Notes: a model not told the origin generated them from the letters alone. A stretch of DNA of 64,000 nt from Chitinophagaceae bacterium (GCA_947459295.1 CANHCY010000005.1:21602-85601); one strand, 5' to 3'. Positions 28,501-36,891 are shown, counted from the first letter of the stretch. Program-made: numbers and translations.

Positions 28501-28725
28501 AGCACCGCCATTTTCAGATTTCCAAACGCCGCCACTAGCCGTTCCCAAATAAATAATATTAGGGTTAGACCACACCGCATCAATCGCAGTAACACGTCCA
28601 CTCATACCAGCAGGACCAATGCTTCTTGGTTTTAAACCTTTAAAATGCTTCGCAATGTCAATGTTTTGCGCACTTGTGCAAAGAGCAATTACAAGAAATG
28701 TAAATGCGGAAAAGAATTTTTTCAT
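25543..28725 (-). CDS. Secreted VPS10/sortilin-like BNR-repeat protein (second copy)
   Basis: Start placed at the ATG at 28723-28725, which gives a proper signal peptide (MKKFFSAFTFLVIALCTSAQ) and about 1,060 residues. An ATG 17 codons upstream would bury the signal. Asp-box motifs recur (KSENGGASW near residue 69, KSLDGGKTW, KTTDGGQTW, SEDAGKTF, TQDGGKTW, TTDFGKTW), predicting beta-propellers. A Gly-rich low-complexity stretch (GGGGRGGRMGGGAGFGGG) then leads into a C-terminal helical domain. The layout matches the copy at 0.9-4.1 kb. The gene lies between a glycosidase and a sugar symporter, supporting a role at the glycan-degrading surface; no activity is established. Confidence 0.85.
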   Translation of the reverse strand: MKKFFSAFTFLVIALCTSAQNIDIAKHFKGLKPRSIGPAGMSGRVTAIDAVWSNPNIIYLGTASGGVWKSENGGASWTSIFDEQPILNIGSVAITQSNPSIVWAGTGEGNPRNSVSLGEGIYKSLDGGKTWKCMGLEKTRNIHRIIIDPTNPDVVYAGVIGNPFVPHPERGLYKTTDGGQTWKIILHTNDSSGVGDMVMDPVNPNKLFVNMYQHQRTPWSLQGGGKGSGFYVTYDGGKTFKKLGKEDGLPDGNLGRIGITVGRNDPNRVYALVEATKNGLYKSEDGGLKWELVNSDPTVVTNRAFYFQDIAIDPTNENRLYNINQMITVSEDAGKTFKSVIPYSGIHPDHHAWWIHPQNGNFIIDGNDGGIGISRDRGKTWQFDEKLPLGQFYHINVDNKIPYNVMGGLQDNGSWHGPAYVWVNSGIRNAYWQGVGGGDGFDVVPDAEDANWVYSMSQGGAVGRYNLATGEEWSIRPPSPAPGVRQRFNWNAAIAQDPFDKKTIYYGSQFVNKSIDKGASWTQISDDLTTRDSAKMDQSNNGGLNVDITGAENYCTIICIEPSAKQQGVIWAGTDDGNVQLTQDGGKTWTNFRGKIPGMPLGAWVPQIRASRFNAGEAFVVANDYRRGNMKPTVFRTTDFGKTWTNILEDKKVIGYALCVLQDPTQPNLIFVGTEQGLWISLDNAATFQQFKNDYPSVSTYDLAIQERENDLVIATFGRAIYILDDIGGLRKAAANMGKVFSNKVTVFNAPAGYQAHRKNAMGIEYSVWGTYEGENKRAGLPISFYVNKAASDTGKNAIGDTAMLRFYDASNTLVRTIRTKTDSGYNRYFWGMEGRGLRASGGGGRGGRMGGGAGFGGGAPQEAPGLPVDPGTYKVVVSVGRNFSDSTMLVVNDDPFAPTSKEVRDAIRKANARLDKTTEKLNTLNERMTEADGIIAKIEANLRDMDKKAADTIRKTVTAAKDELKAIREMLNGKPQTKQGYGNIPQVTVSSVFGEARMTVMGKPVAPGAQEDRLIAFAEQKVGEVITRANKFFDGTWKTLRTLAEAAPVKIFKDYKTIE

Positions 28726-28811
28726 AAATGGTGATTTTGTAACGGGTAATTTCCTAAATAATTGGTCAATTTCCAAAAAAGTTAGCTGAATGGTTGCATA
28801 AAATAGATGAA

Positions 28812-30965
28812 TTATTGAATGGTGAACCAGGTATAACTTTCTGGATCGATCGTAACAGTAAGCATGAGCTCATGATTTCTATTTAGTGTGTATTTTTTTG
28901 CAGTTGTCATGTCGTCTTTGATTGCCAGGGTTGCATTAGTTGTCAAGCCTGTATAATAAAGAGGTACTGGTATGGTTCTAGTAATTTTTTCTTTGGTTGG
29001 ATTGTACAACATACCAAGCGCTTTTTGTTTTGAACTAGGGTCTACGTGAATAAGACCATCCCAATCTCTGCCATCGGCCCTTCTGAGCTGAATCATATCT
29101 GCATTGAGTATAGAGCGGTATTTCTTATACCAGTTAATGGTACGCGCAACCATTTGGCGAGTAATTTCTGTATCGTATAGTCTAGGGCCTCTGTAACAAG
29201 CCTGAACACCTGCGCCATAATACTGAATCATGAGTTGTTCATAATCGGCTAAATGCTCCGAAAGTGGCTCTAGCACAGCTCTTGGATCAGTACCCTGGTA
29301 ATTGGTTAATGGTACAAAACCCCAACTCATTGAGCCTGTTTTTTCGATGGTACCATCATGAATATTTTGTCTATTTAAAATGCGTTGTTGCTCGCGTGGT
29401 AATGAAAAATTTACTTCGCGGTAGCCAATTGCAATTTTATGCGTGCCATCTAAAAAATACCAATCGGGTGCATTGATATACACACCTCTTTCATTTAACC
29501 AGCGGTACAGCTCTTTTTGAATTTCCATCTGACGCCACTGCGAATCATTAAAATCCTTGTGTCCTGGATGTGTGGTAGATGCGCAAACGTCGCCAGGATA
29601 AGGACCATCGTTTTCCCAAATATCAAATCCAGTTTTATCAAAAAAGTTTTTTATTTTTTCTCTGTAAGCGAGGCCCCACTTGCTTCCAAAGCATGGTGCG
29701 TTTCCAAAAAATGCGCCACCCGGCTTTCCAGTTTTTATATCCACTACATCGTCAGCATCAGAAATACGTCTACTACTAAAAAGTGAATAACCACCTAACA
29801 TGATGCCACGCGCATGCGCATAATCAGTTAGTTCTTTCCAGCGTTGTATATTTTTTTGTGTGGTATCTTCCATATTTAAGTGACTACCAAAACTTAAAAT
29901 CACGGCTTCATATCCAGTAGCTACGCACTGATCAATCGCTGTTTTTACTTCCGTATCATTTTTACTAACAAGGTGCATGAAAATGGGATTCTGCGCAGTC
30001 CATGGTGCAACTGCTGTATACATTTTTCGAATCATAAGGCCCCTACGCTGTCTATCGTAACTATCCATGAGCAGTTCGTGCGTACGCACCGATTTAAATA
30101 GTTCATTAGGCTGTAAGTCAATACCAGGAGCTTTTTCGGGATATATTTCTAAAAGGCAAGGGGTTTGATAATTGTAATTTACTTGAGAGGTATATACCGA
30201 ATCTGTTTTCCAGTGTGTAGTTTGATCACTGATATCATAACGCATAGCATTGTTAAACGCATAATTTGTTTCAACATAAATACCATGTTGTTTTTTCATT
30301 TCTTCTGGGGATCCTACTACCGCACTTTCTTCTTCTACAAGCCCTAGCACTTCATTAACTACCCTGTCAAGTGCGTGTGGCGTTGCAGATGAATTTAGAA
30401 TAGACACCCATTTAACAATGAGTGGCAAATGATCGTAGAGTTCATAATGCACTTCTACTATTATGCCATTTAGTTTTTGAGTCGGGTGTGCGTATGTAAC
30501 AATTAATTCTTTACCCGTTGGCGCTGCTGAGTGGTGTGCCCAGCTTTTATTTTTCCATTTTAAAAATGGTTGAAGTGACCCTATTTTATGAGAAACATAT
30601 TTGAAATCGTTTGCGCCGGCTTTTAAAGTGTCGGCAAGGCCTGGTAAAATGTATCCATTTTCTTTTTGACCTACCAGTCCACCCACATTATAAAGCTGAC
30701 CATCAAATACAATACGAGCCTCCGGTTTAATGGCACGTAACAGTTGTTGTTGGTTGGCTAGATTGGTATAATCGGTACAGGCAAAATTGGCACCAATGGT
30801 AAACCTTCTTCGTACGAGACCATTGTTAAGTTCAATGGCAGTGCCCTTTTGCGTGATGTTTGCTTTGTAAGGTGAAGCGTCAATTAACCAATCTTGTGCG
30901 CGCACAACTACAGTTAGTTGCAGTGTAACAAGGCAACTAACAAAAACGATTTTTTTAAAATTCAT
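28812..30965 (-). CDS. Secreted alpha-galactosidase-like (clan GH-D type) glycosidase
   Basis: A 717-residue protein with a signal peptide ending near VVVRAQ. The first 290 residues look like the N-terminal beta-supersandwich of GH36-type enzymes. A TIM barrel begins at PIFMHLVSKNDTEVK and includes YEAVILSFGSHLNMED. It carries a strongly polar strand end, FDIWENDGPYPGD (residues 447-459), where Asp448, Glu451 and Asp453 are candidates for the catalytic nucleophile region. The classical GH36 KWDxNR motif is absent, so this is a distant or unassigned family. The fucose-oxidation operon lies 32 bases upstream on the same strand. L-galactose and L-fucose share stereochemistry, so release of an alpha-L-sugar is a reasonable hypothesis. 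Confidence 0.65.
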   Translation of the reverse strand: MNFKKIVFVSCLVTLQLTVVVRAQDWLIDASPYKANITQKGTAIELNNGLVRRRFTIGANFACTDYTNLANQQQLLRAIKPEARIVFDGQLYNVGGLVGQKENGYILPGLADTLKAGANDFKYVSHKIGSLQPFLKWKNKSWAHHSAAPTGKELIVTYAHPTQKLNGIIVEVHYELYDHLPLIVKWVSILNSSATPHALDRVVNEVLGLVEEESAVVGSPEEMKKQHGIYVETNYAFNNAMRYDISDQTTHWKTDSVYTSQVNYNYQTPCLLEIYPEKAPGIDLQPNELFKSVRTHELLMDSYDRQRRGLMIRKMYTAVAPWTAQNPIFMHLVSKNDTEVKTAIDQCVATGYEAVILSFGSHLNMEDTTQKNIQRWKELTDYAHARGIMLGGYSLFSSRRISDADDVVDIKTGKPGGAFFGNAPCFGSKWGLAYREKIKNFFDKTGFDIWENDGPYPGDVCASTTHPGHKDFNDSQWRQMEIQKELYRWLNERGVYINAPDWYFLDGTHKIAIGYREVNFSLPREQQRILNRQNIHDGTIEKTGSMSWGFVPLTNYQGTDPRAVLEPLSEHLADYEQLMIQYYGAGVQACYRGPRLYDTEITRQMVARTINWYKKYRSILNADMIQLRRADGRDWDGLIHVDPSSKQKALGMLYNPTKEKITRTIPVPLYYTGLTTNATLAIKDDMTTAKKYTLNRNHELMLTVTIDPESYTWFTIQ

Positions 30966-30997
30966 TCGGAGAAATTTAGGTATCCAAAATAATATGT

Positions 30998-31780
30998 CTA
31001 TAAAAGTGCTCTGTCTAGATGTGTGTATCCACCATCTACATGTATCAGTTGTCCAGTGGTATGACTTGAAACTTCAGAAAGTAATACCGCAACCATATTT
31101 GCAATTTCTATATCGGTGGTCATTCGGTTTTCTAATGGAATTTTAGCGGTGATACTTGCTAATTTTTCGGAAGGATTATCAAATGTTTGAATCCAAGTTT
31201 CATAGAGTGGCGTAAAGCATTCGGCAACAATAACAGCATTTACACGAATGCCATATTTTAATAACTCTACTGCCCACTCTCTTGTTAACGCGTTTCTGCC
31301 GCCATTAGATGCTGCATACGCAGATGTGTTTCCCTGACCCGTTTCGGCGGTTTTAGAACCAATATTTACAATCGCGCCTTTAGATTTTTTTAATGCAGGT
31401 AATGCATGATGCGCTAATAAATAATAGTGCACTAAATTTTTATGAAGCGACGCGATAAAACCTTCATAGCTTCCGTTCTCTAAACCCACGCCATCGTTAA
31501 CACCGGCATTATTGACAAGTCCATCAATGGTACCATAAGTTGCAAGCACGGTATCAACCGCCTGTTTACAAGCATTTGGATCTGTTAATTCAGCTTCAAC
31601 AGCAAATGCTTTACCGCCATTAGCTATAAGGGCATCTACAGCTACTTTATTATCAGCAGCACTGCGCCCAATAATACAAACCGTTGCGCCTTCCTTTGCT
31701 AATACCTTAGCAATGCCATAACCGATGCCTTTAGCGCCACCCGACACAACAATTACTTTATTTGAAAGTCTTAGTTCCAT
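30998..31780 (-). CDS. SDR oxidoreductase, probable L-fucose dehydrogenase, with Asn in place of catalytic Lys
   Basis: A 260-residue short-chain dehydrogenase. The Rossmann motif is SGGAKGIGYGIA, followed by NNAG and the catalytic Ser in IVNIGSK. The active-site motif reads Y-A-A-S-N instead of Y-x-x-x-K, and GGRNALTREWAVELL follows. Operon position and this divergent motif fit a Bacteroidota SDR subgroup that I recall from fucose-type operons. The likely reaction is oxidation of L-fucose (or L-galactose) to the lactone with NAD(P). It is the last operon gene, 6 bases after the mutarotase-like gene. Assignment to the first rather than a later oxidation is inference. Confidence 0.7.
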   Translation of the reverse strand: MELRLSNKVIVVSGGAKGIGYGIAKVLAKEGATVCIIGRSAADNKVAVDALIANGGKAFAVEAELTDPNACKQAVDTVLATYGTIDGLVNNAGVNDGVGLENGSYEGFIASLHKNLVHYYLLAHHALPALKKSKGAIVNIGSKTAETGQGNTSAYAASNGGRNALTREWAVELLKYGIRVNAVIVAECFTPLYETWIQTFDNPSEKLASITAKIPLENRMTTDIEIANMVAVLLSEVSSHTTGQLIHVDGGYTHLDRALL

Positions 31781-31786
31781 ATTATT

Positions 31787-32128
31787 TTATTGAGGAAGTG
31801 TAAATATTTTTTCTAATAAGACCCATTTTTCTCCAGGCTTTGATCCTGGCATGGCTTGTTGATAAGTCCACATGAGTGTTTCCCATTTTTGAACCACTTC
31901 GTTTGCAGCATCCGCCGCCGACTTGGCTTCAAAAGAAAAATTTTCATTTGCTTCTAATACCATAAATAAACGGTTGGCTACACAATAAATATCCAAACAG
32001 GTAATACCAGCAGTTTTAATGCTTTCAATAATTTCTGGCCACACGTTTTGATGGTAAGCTTTATACTCCTCTATGAGTGCCGGATCCTCTTTTAAATCTA
32101 GTGCTAAAAAGTATTGTTGTGCTGCCAT
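31787..32128 (-). CDS. L-rhamnose/L-fucose mutarotase-like protein (RhaM/DUF718)
   Basis: Start chosen at the ATG at 32126-32128 (MAAQQYFLALDLKEDP), 4 bases after the FAH-family stop; an earlier ATG at 32152 overlaps that gene. The product is 113 residues, normal for RhaM. Family features are ALDLKEDPALIEEYKAYH with the conserved acid/His pair, W-P-E-I near residue 33, the LFMVLEA strand and MWTYQQAMP at the end. RhaM proteins interconvert anomers of deoxysugars. In this operon L-fucose is the likely substrate, supplying the anomer used by the dehydrogenase. Confidence 0.8.
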   Translation of the reverse strand: MAAQQYFLALDLKEDPALIEEYKAYHQNVWPEIIESIKTAGITCLDIYCVANRLFMVLEANENFSFEAKSAADAANEVVQKWETLMWTYQQAMPGSKPGEKWVLLEKIFTLPQ

Positions 32129-32132
32129 GTTT

Positions 32133-32990
32133 TTATTTTTTTGTGTAAGCAACCGCTGTTTGCTTACTAGTGCCTAATCCTTCGATGCCTAATTCAATAA
32201 CATCGCCCGCTTTTACATAAACTGGCTCTGGCTTAATGCCCAAACCTACGCCAGGAGGGGTTCCTGTGCTAATAACATCACCCGGTAATAGGGTCATAAA
32301 CTGGCTTAAGTAGTGCACCAAAAAAGGTATTTTAAACACGAGGTTTAACGTATTACTATTTTGATAGGTTTTACCGTTTACTGTTAACCACATTTTTAAA
32401 TTGTTAACGTCTGCGATTTCATCAGGTGTTGCTAAAAAGGGTCCGAGCGGTGCAAATGTGTCGCAACCTTTTCCTTTAGCCCACTGTCCACCTCTTTCTA
32501 ATTGAAATTCTCTTTCGCTATAATCATTATGAAGGCAATAACCTGCAACATAATCGAGTGCATCTGCTTCTTCTACATAAGAAGCTTTTTTACCAATCAC
32601 AAAAGCAAGTTCTACTTCCCAATCTGTTTTTACACTATTTTTTGGAATAACAACATGGTCATTTGGACCACATAATGCAGTAGTAGATTTAAAAAATAAA
32701 ACCGGTTCGGTTGGAATAGGAGCATTGGTTTCTAAACAGTGGTCTACATAGTTAAGGCCAATACAAATAATTTTTGAAGGCCTCGCTACAACAGAACCCA
32801 GTCTGATAGAAGGTTCTACAACAGGAAAAGATGTGCCCGCAGCAATAGCAGATTTAATTTTTTCTATTTCGTTATTTGCAAAAAACGCTTCGTTGTAATC
32901 TGTTACCACACCCGATACATCATACCATGTGTCATTTATAATGATACCCGGTTTTTCATGTCCTTCATTTCCAAATCTAATTAATTTCAT
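32133..32990 (-). CDS. FAH-family hydrolase, probable 2,4-diketo-3-deoxy-L-fuconate hydrolase
   Basis: A 285-residue protein with the fumarylacetoacetate-hydrolase fold. Motifs are ICIGLNYVDHCLET, EPVLFFKSTTALCGPND, DWEVELAFVIGK (metal-binding Glu pair) and GDVISTGTPPGVGLG. In oxidative L-fucose or L-rhamnose pathways a FAH-family enzyme splits the 2,4-diketo-3-deoxy acid into pyruvate and L-lactate. Here it lies between the mutarotase-like gene (4 bases) and the second SDR (24 bases), which fits exactly that step. The fold is secure; the exact substrate is inferred from neighbours. Confidence 0.85.
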   Translation of the reverse strand: MKLIRFGNEGHEKPGIIINDTWYDVSGVVTDYNEAFFANNEIEKIKSAIAAGTSFPVVEPSIRLGSVVARPSKIICIGLNYVDHCLETNAPIPTEPVLFFKSTTALCGPNDHVVIPKNSVKTDWEVELAFVIGKKASYVEEADALDYVAGYCLHNDYSEREFQLERGGQWAKGKGCDTFAPLGPFLATPDEIADVNNLKMWLTVNGKTYQNSNTLNLVFKIPFLVHYLSQFMTLLPGDVISTGTPPGVGLGIKPEPVYVKAGDVIELGIEGLGTSKQTAVAYTKK

Positions 32991-33014
32991 TGCTTGCTAT
33001 TTTTCTTCTAAATA

Positions 33015-33779
33015 TTAATTATTAAGTTTTATAAATCCGCCATCTATTGGATAATCACAACCTGTAATAAATGAAGCTTCATCGCTGGCTAAATAAAGTG
33101 CGAGCGCTGCTACTTCGTTAGGCTCTCCCATTCTACCGATGGGTTGTGAAGCAGATAATTTTTCAAACATTTCTTTTTCTTTGCCCGGATAATTTTTTGC
33201 AATAAATCCATCCACAAACGGTGTGTGTACACGCGCTGGAGAAATAGAATTGCACCTAATATTTTCGTGCATATAATCTTTGGCAACAGAAAGTGTCATG
33301 GCCATAACAGCACCTTTTGCAGTAGAGTAAACAAATCGGTCTGCTAGTCCTACCCATGCAGCAATAGAAGCCATGTTAATAATAACACCGCGCCCGTTGG
33401 CACGAAATCCTGGTATAGCCGCAGCTATGCACTGGTACACCCCTTTAACATTGATAGACATGACCCTGTCAAAGTCAGCTTCAGGTGTCGTGTCAGCTTT
33501 ACCAATATGCGCAACACCAGCATTGTTTACCAAAATATCTAGTTGACCAATGCTTGCAAAAACAGCGGCCACTTCTTCTTTACTAGCCACATTACAAGCA
33601 TGTACCGTTACCTGTCCACCAGCTGCTTTAATAGTAGCAGCTGTATCTGCGCCTGCCTCTGTAGTTAGTTCTAACACATGCACCGATGCACCTTGTGCTG
33701 CAAATGTTACGGCGATTGCTTTTCCAATGCCACTACCACCGCCGGTGATAACTGCTTTTTTATTAACTAATGAAAACAT
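33015..33779 (-). CDS. SDR oxidoreductase, probable 2-keto-3-deoxy-L-fuconate dehydrogenase
   Basis: A 254-residue classical SDR. The Rossmann motif is TGGGSGIGKAIA, then NNAGVAH, the catalytic Ser in IINMASI, and the canonical Y-S-T-A-K with an intact Lys, followed by SPARVHTPF and DGGF at the end. In oxidative fucose metabolism this enzyme oxidises the C4 hydroxyl of 2-keto-3-deoxy-L-fuconate to the 2,4-diketo acid, the substrate of the neighbouring FAH protein. It is 9 bases from the UxaA-type dehydratase gene. The canonical active site contrasts with the Y-x-x-x-N of the other SDR in the operon. Confidence 0.82.
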   Translation of the reverse strand: MFSLVNKKAVITGGGSGIGKAIAVTFAAQGASVHVLELTTEAGADTAATIKAAGGQVTVHACNVASKEEVAAVFASIGQLDILVNNAGVAHIGKADTTPEADFDRVMSINVKGVYQCIAAAIPGFRANGRGVIINMASIAAWVGLADRFVYSTAKGAVMAMTLSVAKDYMHENIRCNSISPARVHTPFVDGFIAKNYPGKEKEMFEKLSASQPIGRMGEPNEVAALALYLASDEASFITGCDYPIDGGFIKLNN

Positions 33780-33788
33780 AAAAAATAA

Positions 33789-35444
33789 TTATAAAGAAAC
33801 ACCGCGCTTCCACGGTATAAAATCATCTTGATTTAAAAGCACCGCTTTGGGAGTAACTTCTCCACTAGCTGCTTTAATGCAATATTCTAAAATTTCTACC
33901 CCCATTTGTTCAATTGTTTTTTCACCACTAATGATAGGTCCACAATCGATATCAATGATGTCCTTCATTCTTTTTGCAAGAGATGAATTGGTAGCCACTT
34001 TAATCACTGGACATACCGGGTTACCCGTTGGTGTACCAAGACCGGTGGTAAATAAAATCAGGGTAGCGCCTGCTGCAGCCTTACCTGTAGTAGCTTCTAC
34101 GTCATTACCTGGCGTACATACAAGGCTAAGTCCAGGTTTTGTTGCTGGCTCTGTGTAATCTAACACATCTACAACTGGAGAAGTGCCTCCTTTTTTTGCC
34201 GCCCCTGCGCTTTTGATGGCATCGGTTATAAGTCCATCTTTAATATTTCCTGGAGAAGGGTTCATATGAAATCCCGAACCCACTTTATGCGCCAGTGCAT
34301 CATAACTGCGCATGAGGTCTATAAATTTACCGGCAGAAGATGCGCTCTCACACCTGTCAATTAAATCCTGCTCTGCGCCACATAATTCTGGAAACTCAGC
34401 TAACAATACTTTACCACCAAGCGCCACTAATAAATCTGAAGCATAACCTACAGCCGGGTTCGCAGATACGCCGCTAAACCCATCACTACCACCACATTTA
34501 ACGCCGAGTGTAAGTGCACTTAATGGTGCAGGTTGTCTTTCAAATTGATTGATGGTAATAAGGCCTTCAAATGTTTTTCTAATCGCTGATGCGATGAGTT
34601 CTTCTTCGCTTTCTGATTGTTGCTGTTCAAAAATATAAAGCGGTTTATCAAAATTCGGCGCTAATTTATGAATGTCATTTTTAAAATCTTCTACCTGTAA
34701 ATGTTGACAACCAAGGCTTAAAACCGTTATCCCACCTACGTTTGGATGATTGGCATAAGAAGCAAGTAAGGCACTTAATGTGGCAGCATCTGCTCTTGTT
34801 CCGCCACAACCACCATTATGGTTTAAAAATTTAATGCCATCAATATTTTTAAATACTCTGTTCTGTTGTGGTGTATTACTAGGCGTAAAATGTATAGAAG
34901 AAACAGATTCTCCTTTTTCGTAGGCCTCTAAAAGCGACTGTGTATACTTGCTATATTTATCACTCACCGCATAACCTAGTTTGTGATGCAGCGCCTCTTT
35001 AATAACATCTAAATTTCTGTTTTCACAAAAAACGGTAGGAATAAATAACCAATAATTGGCTGTTCCCACCTGACCATTGGATCTTACAAAACCGTTGAAA
35101 GTTTTATTGGCAAACCCAGATACATCCGGCTTTTCCCATGAAAAATTTGTTTCACGGTATGCATAAGGCTCTGCAGCATGCTTTAAATTAGCCGTAGTGA
35201 CAAGGCTTCCCTTAGCAACATCTTGTTGGGTAGTGCCAACTAAAACGCCGTACATAAACACAGAAGCGCCTTTTGCTAAATCTGTGGTATAAAATTTATG
35301 CTTGCTTTGGATGGGTTCCAAAATAGTATACTGCTCATCACGATATTCCACAACCTGCCCTTGGGCTAATTGAGTGAGCGCCACCAACACATTGTCTTTA
35401 GGGTGCATCTCTATCACTAATCTTTTTGGTGGCACAGTAGTCAT
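33789..35444 (-). CDS. UxaA/altronate-dehydratase-family protein, probable L-fuconate dehydratase
   Basis: A 551-residue protein that fuses an N-terminal SAF domain (residues about 10-90) with the large UxaA catalytic domain. The catalytic domain shows FLNHNGGCGGTRADA, VLSLGCQHLQVEDF, VKCGGSDGFSGVSANPAVG and LLAEFPELCGAEQDL. Conserved Cys and His residues fit metal-dependent sugar-acid dehydration. Characterised members dehydrate D-altronate and D-galactarate. Here the neighbours are fucose genes and no enolase-type fuconate dehydratase is present, so it probably converts L-fuconate to 2-keto-3-deoxy-L-fuconate. It begins 5 bases after the fucP stop. Confidence 0.82.
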   Translation of the reverse strand: MTTVPPKRLVIEMHPKDNVLVALTQLAQGQVVEYRDEQYTILEPIQSKHKFYTTDLAKGASVFMYGVLVGTTQQDVAKGSLVTTANLKHAAEPYAYRETNFSWEKPDVSGFANKTFNGFVRSNGQVGTANYWLFIPTVFCENRNLDVIKEALHHKLGYAVSDKYSKYTQSLLEAYEKGESVSSIHFTPSNTPQQNRVFKNIDGIKFLNHNGGCGGTRADAATLSALLASYANHPNVGGITVLSLGCQHLQVEDFKNDIHKLAPNFDKPLYIFEQQQSESEEELIASAIRKTFEGLITINQFERQPAPLSALTLGVKCGGSDGFSGVSANPAVGYASDLLVALGGKVLLAEFPELCGAEQDLIDRCESASSAGKFIDLMRSYDALAHKVGSGFHMNPSPGNIKDGLITDAIKSAGAAKKGGTSPVVDVLDYTEPATKPGLSLVCTPGNDVEATTGKAAAGATLILFTTGLGTPTGNPVCPVIKVATNSSLAKRMKDIIDIDCGPIISGEKTIEQMGVEILEYCIKAASGEVTPKAVLLNQDDFIPWKRGVSL

Positions 35445-35449
35445 GGGTA

Positions 35450-36736
35450 CTATACAGATTTTACTTTATATCCTTTGGTTGCAAACAAAAACACTACAAC
35501 AAAACAAAGAAGTGGAACAATATACCCATTTTGTATACTACCGGTGGCATCAGAAATAACACCAAGTACTGGAGGCAATAATGCGCCACCAACAATTGAC
35601 ATCACAATTAAACTGGATGCCATTTTTGTATCGGCACCTACTTCTTTAATACCCAATGAAAAAATGGTAGGAAACATGATAGACATAAAAAATGCAATAG
35701 CAATAAGTGCATAGACAACAACAATGCCTGATCCAAAAATTGCTACCGCAGATAAAACAATATTGATGAGTGCATACGTGCTTAATAATTTTTCGGAAGC
35801 AAACTTACCCATTAAAAAAGTGCCTACAAATCTGCCCAGCATAAATGCAGCACCATAACCCCATCCTAAATATTGTGCGGCCGTTTTTTCATCCATGCCT
35901 GCACCCGTTCTCGCCATTTTAATAAAAAAACTTCCCACACAAACCTGTGCGCCAACATAGAAAAACTGTGCAACAACGGCCCATGTCAAATGCCTATGTC
36001 TAAAGGCTTTTAACGGATTGTTACCGGCGGTATTGTCGTCCCCTTCTTTTACATCAGGGAGCTTGGATACCATAAATAAAACAGCTACAAGTAAAACAAG
36101 AATACCTAAAACAAGGTAGGGCATTTTTACACTTTGTGCTTCGGTCGTTAAATAATTATTAAGCGCTTCGGGAGATAATTGTGCATATGCTTCATCAGAC
36201 ATTTCTGTACCAGATAAAATAAATTGACCGCCAATAATAGGCGCTACCATGGCAGCAAGCCCATTAAATGATTGCGCAAAATTTAATCGACGCGTTGCAG
36301 TTTCGGGAGGACCAATAATAGTAGCGTATGGATTAGCCGCCGTTTCTAAAAAAGTCAATCCACTCGCAATGATAAAAAGTGCACCCAAAAAATAAATATA
36401 CTGATGGGTATCGGCAGCGGGTAAAAATAAAAAGCAACCTAGTGCAAACAATAAAAGTCCACCAACTATTCCGGATTTATACCCATACTTACGCATTACA
36501 TATCCGGCTGGTAGCGCCATTGCAAAATAGGCGATAAATACCGATGAGTCAATCAGCGATGATTGTAAATCATTTAACCTGAAAGATTTACGCAAATGCG
36601 GTATTAAAATAGGATCTAGATTATGCACAAAGCCCCAAAAGAAAAATAAGCTTGTTACAAGAATAAATGGATAGAGCCAATTAGATGCTTGATTGCCTAT
36701 ACCATTATTACTATTAGTTGGTGCGTTTATTGCCAT
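35450..36736 (-). CDS. fucP: L-fucose:H+ symporter (MFS)
   Basis: A 428-residue MFS protein with 12 membrane helices. It shows FFFWGFVHNLDPILIPHLRK in helix 1, with the Asp that corresponds to FucP Asp46, and FLETAANPYAT in helix 4, with the Glu that corresponds to Glu135. Both are needed for proton-coupled fucose transport in the E. coli protein. LNFAQSFNGLAA is also typical of the FucP/sugar-MFS branch. It is the first gene of the operon and directly follows the control region at 36737-36891. Close relatives can carry glucose or galactose, but the operon favours L-fucose. Confidence 0.88.
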   Translation of the reverse strand: MAINAPTNSNNGIGNQASNWLYPFILVTSLFFFWGFVHNLDPILIPHLRKSFRLNDLQSSLIDSSVFIAYFAMALPAGYVMRKYGYKSGIVGGLLLFALGCFLFLPAADTHQYIYFLGALFIIASGLTFLETAANPYATIIGPPETATRRLNFAQSFNGLAAMVAPIIGGQFILSGTEMSDEAYAQLSPEALNNYLTTEAQSVKMPYLVLGILVLLVAVLFMVSKLPDVKEGDDNTAGNNPLKAFRHRHLTWAVVAQFFYVGAQVCVGSFFIKMARTGAGMDEKTAAQYLGWGYGAAFMLGRFVGTFLMGKFASEKLLSTYALINIVLSAVAIFGSGIVVVYALIAIAFFMSIMFPTIFSLGIKEVGADTKMASSLIVMSIVGGALLPPVLGVISDATGSIQNGYIVPLLCFVVVFLFATKGYKVKSV

Positions 36737-36891
36737 GCCTTAAATATTGTCCTATTTTGACCCTTAATTTTGATTAACAATATACTTAAATATTGCCTCT
36801 TTTTACAAACATGGTAATGTTAAGCAAGTTTTTATTAATATGAACGAAATAGGGTCAAAAAAGTAGAGAAATCTCTATATTCAATATACAT
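36737..36891. promoter_or_regulatory. Divergent control region of the fucose operon with direct and inverted repeats
   Basis: This 155-base gap separates fucP from the PqqB-like gene. CTTAAATATTG occurs twice in direct orientation (36739-36749 and 36785-36795, 46 bases apart). TTTTGACCCT (36755-36764) is repeated inverted as AGGGTCAAAA (36851-36860), and similarity extends to 12 of 13 positions. On the minus strand CATGTTTG (36806-36813) is one base off the TAnnTTTG -7 box, 70 bases before fucP. The layout suggests two operator copies that could be bridged by a regulator; the regulator gene is not nearby. Confidence 0.5.

Noticed and set aside
30998..36736. Reading the operon as an L-rhamnose pathway
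   Set aside because: The MFS protein has the FucP helix 1 and helix 4 acidic residues, and no rhamnose isomerase, kinase or aldolase gene is present. The RhaM-like gene alone does not separate the two sugars.
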